A DNA stretch of 64,000 bases from Thermohalobaculum sp039513195 (lineage in GTDB: Bacteria; Pseudomonadota; Alphaproteobacteria; Rhodobacterales; Rhodobacteraceae): positions 70,701 to 134,700 of the forward strand of contig JBCCRM010000012.1 of NCBI GenBank assembly GCA_039513195.1, given 5' to 3'. The notes beneath the pieces were generated by a model. The model saw nothing but the letters and a program-made list of their open reading frames with translations, was not told where the DNA came from and made no database searches. Below are positions 58,139 through 64,000 of the stretch, piece by piece. The translations under genes were made by a program, and so were the position numbers. Every line of letters begins with the position of its first letter. Position 1 is the first letter of the stretch.

Positions 58139-59488
58139 GTGGCGAGGACCAAGGGCGATGGCGGCGGGGCCAAGGACGGCGCGGCGGGTGCCGCACCCGG
58201 CCCGGTGCATGTCGGCATTTTCGATTTTACCGGCACCTTCCGCTCGAAACGCCTGCCGGGCCCGGCCTTCGAGCGGATCCTGAAGCATGGCTGGCATTTC
58301 ATCGATGCGCTTCCGTTTTGGATGCATGACGAGCGCTGCTTTGCCGAGCGGGGCTTTGTCGATGAGCCCTGCACGGTCCGCCCCGACAGCCTCCGCACCT
58401 TTCCCGTCGAACCTGCCGCGCGCCTCGCTATCGCGGACTATGCGGGACCCAGCGCCGATATCGCCCCCCGTGTGGCACTGGAGCGGCAGGTGGCGAAGGC
58501 GGCGGAACAGGGGCTGGAGGCAGTCGGCGGCTTTGAGTTCGAGACGATCTTCCTGGCGGAGGACGGCGCCTCCCTCCGCGCCAAGGGGTGGCGCGACCTC
58601 GACCCAGCACTGACCCATAACCGATGCTGGTCCACGGTCTCGCCCGCCGCCGATGCGGATCTGTTGGCAGAGATCGACAACGCCCTCCGCGCTGCCGACA
58701 TCGCGCTCGACCACCGCTGCAGCGAGCTCGGCCCCGGCTGCGTCGAATACACCCTCGGCCCCAGCGCGTTGACCCGCGCCGCCGACGACGCCGCACTCTT
58801 CAAGATGCTCCTGAAGGCAGAGGCGCGGAAGCGCGGCATGACCGCGAGCTTCATGGCGCAACTCGATGCGGGCTATCCCGGGCTCTGCGGGCATCTGAAC
58901 CTATCGCTCCGCAGCGCGAAGACCAGCCGCAAGCCGCATTTCCACAATGCCCGAGACCCGCATGGTCTCAGCAAGGCGGGGCGCGCTTTTCTCGGCGGTT
59001 TGCTCGCCCTGACGCCGGTGCTGATGTGCCTGTTCGCGCCGACCGTAAACGCCTATCGCCGCCTGCGGCCCGGCAATTGGGCGCCCAGAACGCCGAGCTG
59101 GGGTGTGGGCAATTATAGCTGCGGGGTTCGGGTCGTCTCCCGCACCGCGCCGGAGGCGCGGTTCGAGCTTCGCCTGCCCGGCGCCGACACCAACCCGCAT
59201 CTGACCGCGGCCATGGCGTTGGCCGCCGGCCTCTGGGGCATGGAAACCGGCGCCGACCCGGGGCCACCGGTAACCGGCAACGCACGCACCGCCCCCATCG
59301 ACCCCGCCAGCCTGCTGCCCACCTCGCTCGAGGAAGCGGCGGGCCGCTTCGCCGCCTCGGACACCGCCCGCGCGCTGTTCGGGGATCCCTTCGTCGACCA
59401 CTATGCGGCCTATTGCCGGGCCGAGGCGGCGGCGTTCCATGCCCATGTCTCGGCCTTCGAGCGGGCGCGCTACCTGGAGAGCCTATAA
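58139..59488 (+). CDS. Divergent glutamine synthetase-family ligase (first of pair)
   Basis: A 449-residue GlnA-family protein. The beta-grasp start is seen as VGIFDFTGTFRSKRLPG; the catalytic half has GFEFETIF (metal Glu pair), CSELGPGCVEYTL (Glu pair), CGHLNLSL (His), NAYRRLRPG and RFELRLPGADTNPHLTAAM. These retained residues argue for an active ATP ligase, while the usual NRxxAxR segment reads GNYSCGVRV. That points to a gamma-glutamyl amide synthetase for an organic amine. I chose GTG 58139, with GGGGGA 6 bp upstream; GTG 58103 would add 12 residues. It is immediately followed by a second ligase gene. Confidence 0.82.
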   Translation: MARTKGDGGGAKDGAAGAAPGPVHVGIFDFTGTFRSKRLPGPAFERILKHGWHFIDALPFWMHDERCFAERGFVDEPCTVRPDSLRTFPVEPAARLAIADYAGPSADIAPRVALERQVAKAAEQGLEAVGGFEFETIFLAEDGASLRAKGWRDLDPALTHNRCWSTVSPAADADLLAEIDNALRAADIALDHRCSELGPGCVEYTLGPSALTRAADDAALFKMLLKAEARKRGMTASFMAQLDAGYPGLCGHLNLSLRSAKTSRKPHFHNARDPHGLSKAGRAFLGGLLALTPVLMCLFAPTVNAYRRLRPGNWAPRTPSWGVGNYSCGVRVVSRTAPEARFELRLPGADTNPHLTAAMALAAGLWGMETGADPGPPVTGNARTAPIDPASLLPTSLEEAAGRFAASDTARALFGDPFVDHYAAYCRAEAAAFHAHVSAFERARYLESL

Positions 59489-60955
59489 GTGACTGACATC
59501 GAAGCCTTCGTGGACGCCCCGGGCCGCGCCGAGAAAATCGCCGAAGTCCGCCGCCTGATCGACGCGCACGAGATCGAGTATCTCTATCTGCAGTTCGTCT
59601 CGGTCACCGGGCGCATCTGCGGCAAGGGCATCCCCGCCGCGCATTGGGAGAGCATCGCGAGAAAGGGCTTCCAGCTCGTCTATGGCGCCACGGTCAACCT
59701 CTTCGTCAACCGCCATGGCGACTATATGGGCTATGGGCCGGAGGCGGCGGAACTGGTCGGCATTCCGGAGCCGGAAAGCTTCTGCCAGTTGCCCTGGGAC
59801 AAGCGGGTCGCGCGGCTCTTCTGCACCCTCTTCCGCGGGCGGGAGGAGCGGGAGGAGCCCGGCGCCTTTCTCACCTCCGACTGCCGGGGCAATCTCCGCC
59901 GCCTCCACGAGGCATTCCAGGCCAAGCACGGGCTGCATCTGCGCACGGGCACCGAGCCGGAGATGATGTGGCTGAAGAAGGGCGAGGACGGAAAGCCCGA
60001 TGGCGGCTTCTCGAAACCCTATTGCTATCATATCGACCAGTTCGAAAGCCTGCGCCCGGTCTTCCTGCGCGTGATCGAGTATGGCCATGCCATGGGCCTC
60101 GACATGATCCAGGGCGACCATGAGGACGCGCCGGGCCAGCTAGAGCTGAACTTCACCTTCGACGATTGCCTCCGGAACGCCGACCGGCTGACCACCTACC
60201 GCCAGATCTGCGCCCAGGTGGCGCGGGAGTTCGGCCTGATCGCCTGTTTCATGTCCAAGCCCTTCATGGGCGTCTCTGCGTCCGGCTGCCACCACAACCT
60301 ATCGCTTTGGGAGGGCGGCGAGGAATCGCCGAAATCCCTCGGCAAGGGCGGCGGCGTCGCGATGCCGGAGGTGGCCCACTACCTCTCCGGCGGCAAGAAC
60401 ACCTTTATGCCGGAGGGCGACGACCCGCAAATGCCGGGCCTTGTCGGCCAGCATTCGATCGGCGGCATCGTCAAGCATCTCGACGCACTGACCGCCATCG
60501 GCTGTTCCACCGTCAACTCCTACCGCCGGCTCTGGGACACCGGGTTTTGGGCACCGGTGTTCAAGGATTGGGGCTTTCAGAACCGCACCACCGGCCTGCG
60601 CATCTCGGCGCCCGGGCGGTTCGAATTCCGCTCGGTCGACAGTATGGTCAACCCCTATCTGATGGCGGCGGGCCTCTTGCAGGCCTGCGAGGATGGGCTG
60701 TCGAACGAGATCCCCTGCGGCCAGCCGGAGGAGCGCAACATCTATGTCGCGATGGAAGAGGGTAAGCTCGTCCAGAAACTGCCGATGACCCTGGGCGATG
60801 CACTGGCGGCACTGGCCAAGGACGATGTGATCAAATCGGCGATGCCGGGCGAGATGTACCGCCTCTACAATGAGTACAAAACCGATGAGTGGGAGCGGTT
60901 CCTCCACACCGTGTCCGACTTCGACCAGGAGACGTATCTCGACTGCCTGCCATGA
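59489..60955 (+). CDS. Glutamine synthetase-family ligase (second of pair)
   Basis: A 488-residue GlnA-family protein starting with GTG directly after the previous stop. Visible sites are GTEPEMMWL (Glu pair), GDHEDAPGQLELNF (Glu pair), SGCHHNLSL (His), STVNSYRRL followed by WDTGFWAP, NRTTGLRI and RFEFRSVDSMVNPYL. It has all metal ligands but differs from the first ligase in length and in the loop after NSYRRL, so the two are paralogues and not a split gene. It may act with the first as a hetero-oligomer or on a different amine. The P450 gene follows after 12 bp. Confidence 0.87.
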   Translation: MTDIEAFVDAPGRAEKIAEVRRLIDAHEIEYLYLQFVSVTGRICGKGIPAAHWESIARKGFQLVYGATVNLFVNRHGDYMGYGPEAAELVGIPEPESFCQLPWDKRVARLFCTLFRGREEREEPGAFLTSDCRGNLRRLHEAFQAKHGLHLRTGTEPEMMWLKKGEDGKPDGGFSKPYCYHIDQFESLRPVFLRVIEYGHAMGLDMIQGDHEDAPGQLELNFTFDDCLRNADRLTTYRQICAQVAREFGLIACFMSKPFMGVSASGCHHNLSLWEGGEESPKSLGKGGGVAMPEVAHYLSGGKNTFMPEGDDPQMPGLVGQHSIGGIVKHLDALTAIGCSTVNSYRRLWDTGFWAPVFKDWGFQNRTTGLRISAPGRFEFRSVDSMVNPYLMAAGLLQACEDGLSNEIPCGQPEERNIYVAMEEGKLVQKLPMTLGDALAALAKDDVIKSAMPGEMYRLYNEYKTDEWERFLHTVSDFDQETYLDCLP

Positions 60956-60967
60956 GGGAAGCCCGCA

Positions 60968-62164
60968 ATGGACGCCACCGCCGATCTCGACGCGCCGTTC
61001 CTGCCCTTGGACGACCCGGCCTTCTCGCTGCGCGATCCGCGGGTGGCGGAGGCCCGGGCGCAATCCTGGTACGCGCGTACGCCCTATGGTCTGGCGGTCC
61101 TGCGGCACAAAGAGATGGGCGAGCTCCTGATCAATCGCTCCCTCCGGCAAGGCAGCCATGCCTGGCCGGAGCTAAACGGCGTCACCGGCCTCTTCGCCGA
61201 CTGGTGGGCGCGGACGATCCTGGTGGTCGAGGGCAAAGACCACACCCGCCTGCGCCGCCTGGTGAACCCGGCCTTCTCGCCGCGGCTGCTCGAGGTGATG
61301 CGCCCGCGGTTCGAGGCGATGGCCGAAGCGCTGGTCGACGGCTTCATCGAGCGCGGAAGCTGCGATTTCATGGCCGAATTCGCCGATCCCTACGCCTCGC
61401 AGATCCTGTGCCTGATGCTCGGCCTGCCGCAGCAGGAAGCGCCCCGGGTCCTGGCGCTGTCCTCCGATATGGGCCTCGCCCTCGGCGTTGATTTCGCCCG
61501 GTATGCGGACCGGATCGACCGCGCGACCGAGGGCATGTTCGCCTATGCGGACGAGCTGGTGGCCCGGCGCCGCGACATGCCGGGCGACGACTTCATGTCG
61601 GTGCTGGTCAGCGCGACGGAGGAGGACGACCGCCTGTCGGACCGCGAATTGCGGGATATGATCCTGATGCTGGTCTTTGCGGGTATCGACACGACGCGCA
61701 ATCAGCTCGGCCTCGGCATGGCGATGTTTCTGGACCATCGCGATCAGTGGGAACGCCTGGCGGCGGAGCCGGATCTTTCGAAAGCCGCGGTCGAGGAGGT
61801 GATGCGGGTGCGCCCCACGATCACCTGGGTGACGCGCGAGGCGGTGGAGGATCTGACCTATCGCGGCGTGACGATCCGGAAGGGGACGACGCTGCATCTC
61901 CTCTCCGGCGTCTCCGGCACGGACCGGGACGTCTTCGCACCGGGTTTCGACATCACAGCGGACCGAAAACGCCATTTCGGCTTTGGCGGCGGCATCCATC
62001 ACTGCCTCGGCCACGCCATCGCGCGCAGCGACATGGCGGTGGCGCTGACGATCCTGCCCCGGCGGATGGCCAATCCGCGCCCGGACGGCCCCGGCACTTG
62101 GCTGCCCGACAGCGGCAATACCGGCCCGATCAGCCTGCCGATCCGCTTCGACGAAAGGCGCTAG
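60968..62164 (+). CDS. Cytochrome P450
   Basis: A 398-residue soluble bacterial P450. The I-helix has AGIDTT (residues 238-243), ExxR is E277-R280, and the heme loop FGFGGGIHHCLGH contains the thiolate Cys346. A substrate is unknown. It is the third gene of the ligase-ligase-P450 unit. No ferredoxin or reductase gene is next to it, so redox partners must come from elsewhere. In mycobacteria, P450s near glutamine-synthetase-like genes oxidise cyclic amines such as morpholine; that parallel is suggestive only. Confidence 0.93.
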   Translation: MDATADLDAPFLPLDDPAFSLRDPRVAEARAQSWYARTPYGLAVLRHKEMGELLINRSLRQGSHAWPELNGVTGLFADWWARTILVVEGKDHTRLRRLVNPAFSPRLLEVMRPRFEAMAEALVDGFIERGSCDFMAEFADPYASQILCLMLGLPQQEAPRVLALSSDMGLALGVDFARYADRIDRATEGMFAYADELVARRRDMPGDDFMSVLVSATEEDDRLSDRELRDMILMLVFAGIDTTRNQLGLGMAMFLDHRDQWERLAAEPDLSKAAVEEVMRVRPTITWVTREAVEDLTYRGVTIRKGTTLHLLSGVSGTDRDVFAPGFDITADRKRHFGFGGGIHHCLGHAIARSDMAVALTILPRRMANPRPDGPGTWLPDSGNTGPISLPIRFDERR

Positions 62165-62789
62165 CGCCGAACCCGATCCGGCGGAACCGCTCAGCATCCC
62201 TGCCACCCGGGCAGACGACAGCGCACCAATCGCCGACCGGCATTCCCCCCGTTCAAACCAAGATATCGCGCGGCAGCTCCATCGACATATGGCACTGCGG
62301 CGGGCCCACGATCTCGTCGATCGCCGGGTTTCCCGCCAGCCCCGCCGACCGATCGGCATCGGGCAGCGCCAGGTCATCGAGATCCCACGGCCACGCGACC
62401 ATGCTGCGACGGGTCGACTGCGCCGCTGCATAAAGGTCAGGGCCAAAGGCCGACGCTGCGTCGAAGGCCATACCGCAACGGCGATGTCGCCATCCCGGCG
62501 CGGTTATCTATCGCGGCCCGGCGATATCCCAGCCCCTTTGCAGCCCAGCCGGGTCGCCCCCGTCGCCGGGCCCCCATCGCCCAGAGACTGGATTGCCCGT
62601 CCCCCTGCGAGGGGCGGCAGTCCCCGAGCGATAGCGGAGCGCGCTCGCCAAGCCCGCGTTCGGGCCGTTTGTCTTCGCAGTCGGTATTTCGGCCCAGTTT
62701 GTGCCTTGCTTCTGCACCATCCGGCGCTGAAGGCTAAGCCTCCGAATCGCAGCGGCGCCGATGGCGCGCAAACGAAAGTCGGAGCCGTT
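62165..62789. other. Intergenic 625 bp with one possible small gene
   Basis: Between the P450 gene and the acyltransferase. A 72-codon minus-strand frame (62253-62471) is described separately. Nothing else convincing is seen; the stretch 62560-62780 is GC-rich with small stems (for example CCCCCTGCGAGGGG at 62600-62613) and lacks coding signs. Confidence 0.4.
62253..62471 (-). CDS. Possible small protein (72 aa)
   Basis: The frame has normal G/C-ending codons and an amino-acid composition that looks protein-like (MAFDAASAFGPDLYAAAQST, VAWPWDLDDL, CHMSMELPRDILV), but I see no ribosome-binding site before the ATG and know no family. It is convergent with the P450 gene. It could be a small conserved protein or the end of a decayed gene. 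Confidence 0.3.
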   Translation of the reverse strand: MAFDAASAFGPDLYAAAQSTRRSMVAWPWDLDDLALPDADRSAGLAGNPAIDEIVGPPQCHMSMELPRDILV

Positions 62790-63854
62790 TTGAGGTATGC
62801 CTCCCTTCAATACCTGCGCGCGGCGGCTGTGATCAGTGTCCTCATTCTTCACAGCCACCTGCTTTTCGACGCCCCGCTGCTCACGCTCCCGCTGCTGTCC
62901 GATTTCGGCTGGCTCGGCGTCCGGCTGTTCTTTGTGATCAGCGGTTTCATCGTGGCAGACCGGATCGGCACCTGCTCGGACCTCGCCGATTACCTGATAC
63001 GCCGCGTCGTCCGCGTCTTCCCGCTCTATTTCTTGGTCGGCTCCTTCGCCGCAGCCTTCGCGGTCATTGCCGGCGGACACATCTTCCTGCTGCCGCGGAC
63101 CGATAGCGGCCTGCCGTTCGACCCGCATTGGCCGAGCTACCTCTTGATGAGCCTGTTCATGGTCCCGCAGGACGCGTGGCCGATCTTCGCCGTGGGATGG
63201 AGCCTCGAATTCGAGGTCGTATTCTACGGGCTGTTCGGTTTGGCCTATTTCGCGCTCGGCCCACGGGCCGCGGCCCCGATTGTCTTGGCGTTCGCGGTCG
63301 CCGGCCTCTGCGGCGTTCTTCCCGGAAGCCACGTCGCGCATCCCTTCATGCTGTATTTCTTCGCGGGCTGTCTGTGCCGGGAGGCATTTCGCGCATCCCC
63401 CGACACTGCTTACCGGAGCGCGCTGGTCGTCCTTGTCCCGGCCACGGTTCTTTGGGTCGCGCATCTCTATGGCTTGCTCGATCTCGGGAATGGCGGTTTC
63501 GTCCTGGCCAGCACAGCCTCCTTCGCCTCTTTGCTCCTGGTGTCGCTGACATGGGAACCCGTCTTCGCCGGTGCTGTCTGGGGCAGATGGATTGTCCGCA
63601 TCGGCGATGCGTCTTTCTCGATTTACCTCGGCCATTGGCTCGTTTTCTGCCTGTTGCGCCCACTGACAGTGGAGCTTTCCGGTCAAGCATGGATCCTGGA
63701 AGCGCTCCGATGGGGCATCGTCGCCGGGGCGGTTGCCCTCTCGATCGCAGTCCACCGGAAAATCGAACTCCCGGTGAACCGGGCGGTGCTCCACCGGGTC
63801 GGCCGGCTGCGGGCACGGGTCGCACCGAACCGGGCGCGGACCCAGGAGGGTTAA
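62790..63854 (+). CDS. Acyltransferase 3 family membrane protein
   Basis: A 354-residue polytopic inner-membrane protein of the OafA/OpgC type that O-acylates surface glycans. It starts with the family signature LQYLRAAAVISVLILH, including the Arg, then GVRLFFVISGFIV, with about ten helices and WSLEFEVVFYGLFGL in the middle. The start is TTG 62790 (MRYASLQYLRA) with GGAG 5 bp upstream; the 521-codon frame beginning at 62289 is extended into the gap. It may modify the polysaccharide of the cluster at 40-49 kb. Confidence 0.88.
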   Translation: MRYASLQYLRAAAVISVLILHSHLLFDAPLLTLPLLSDFGWLGVRLFFVISGFIVADRIGTCSDLADYLIRRVVRVFPLYFLVGSFAAAFAVIAGGHIFLLPRTDSGLPFDPHWPSYLLMSLFMVPQDAWPIFAVGWSLEFEVVFYGLFGLAYFALGPRAAAPIVLAFAVAGLCGVLPGSHVAHPFMLYFFAGCLCREAFRASPDTAYRSALVVLVPATVLWVAHLYGLLDLGNGGFVLASTASFASLLLVSLTWEPVFAGAVWGRWIVRIGDASFSIYLGHWLVFCLLRPLTVELSGQAWILEALRWGIVAGAVALSIAVHRKIELPVNRAVLHRVGRLRARVAPNRARTQEG

Positions 63855-63864
63855 GCCGTTTTCT

Positions 63865-64000
63865 TCAGAGGATTGGGTTTGCTTTTCCGGAGAGGAGGTT
63901 GTCGAAGTATTTGATGGTTTTGTCGAGGCCTTGGTCGAGGGGGATTGTGGGTTCCCAGTCGAGCATGTCCTTGGCTTTTGAGATGTCCGGGCGGCGCTGC
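63865..64000 (-). CDS. SDR epimerase/UDP-glucuronate decarboxylase-like, C-terminus (5' outside window)
   Basis: Only the last 44 codons are present (QRRPDISKAKDMLDWEPTIP, then LDQGLDKTIKYF). The RRPDI-KAK--L-WEP pattern with a final KTI-YF is typical of UDP-xylose synthase and related NAD-dependent sugar epimerase/dehydratases, which make nucleotide sugars for surface polysaccharide. Codons end in A or C with almost no G, unlike the neighbours. It is convergent with the acyltransferase gene, 10 bp apart. Confidence 0.85.
   Translation of the reverse strand, partial: QRRPDISKAKDMLDWEPTIPLDQGLDKTIKYFDNLLSGKANPIL

Noticed and set aside
62289..62789. N-terminal extension of the acyltransferase-3 protein
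   Set aside because: The added stretch is Arg/Pro-rich and lies before the family's typical LQYLRAxAV start; TTG 62790 with GGAG upstream is better.

Overview
The window is GC-rich, densely packed and uses mostly G/C-ending codons, with many neighbouring genes overlapping by ATGA, GTGA or TGATG. Gene content points to an alphaproteobacterium: a methionine synthase split in two, a DgcN/DgcA D-amino-acid module, a glycogen operon with its own pgm, a GlxBCD/MgsABC-type glutamate-synthase set with type III glutamine synthetase, and an exopolysaccharide cluster with a tyrosine autokinase. I cannot fix the order or genus. I see no rRNA, tRNA, CRISPR, transposase or integrase.

Layout. 1-5339 (+): the 3' part of pyrG, then split metH. 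5585-13057 (-): a small hypothetical gene, then a branched-chain-amino-acid/amide-type ABC importer (livK-H-M-G-F) overlapping a GNAT acetyltransferase and an acetylpolyamine-amidohydrolase-like deacetylase. 13602-16524 (+): class IV aminotransferase, dgcN, dgcA. 16723-25819 (-): glycogen genes in transcription order glgC, glgA, glgX, pgm, glgP, without glgB. 26174-28453 (+): MscS-type channel. 29359-31137 (-): SLC13-type carrier with RCK_C domains. 31667-38010 (-): a peptide ABC importer with an M19 dipeptidase. 38388-40466 (+): a degenerate, truncated ANL-type protein, a Rap1a/Tai-like secreted protein and a glycine-zipper lipoprotein. 40661-48733: six overlapping or closely packed sugar-transfer and decoration genes (-) divergent from a Wzz/BY-kinase gene (+).

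48894-62164 is the most unusual part. On the minus strand lie an ammonium-type channel, a 53-residue membrane protein, a type III GlnA paralogue (GlnT/GmaS-like), an alpha/beta hydrolase, a cysteine hydrolase, a cupin-type XRE regulator and mgsABC/glxBCD homologues. Divergently, two more GlnA-family ligases run directly into a cytochrome P450. These parts suggest a pathway that takes up an amine, gamma-glutamylates it, oxidises it and recycles glutamate. The N-methylglutamate dehydrogenase genes of the known methylamine route are not in the window, so the substrate is open. The window ends with an acyltransferase-3 membrane protein and the C-terminus of a UDP-glucuronate-decarboxylase-like epimerase with a strikingly skewed base composition.

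Several loci share a theme of D-amino acid, peptide and amine nitrogen scavenging: dgcN/dgcA, peptide importer plus dipeptidase, Liv importer plus deacetylase, and the three-ligase amine locus. Functions are assigned from motifs and family knowledge; no database search was run.
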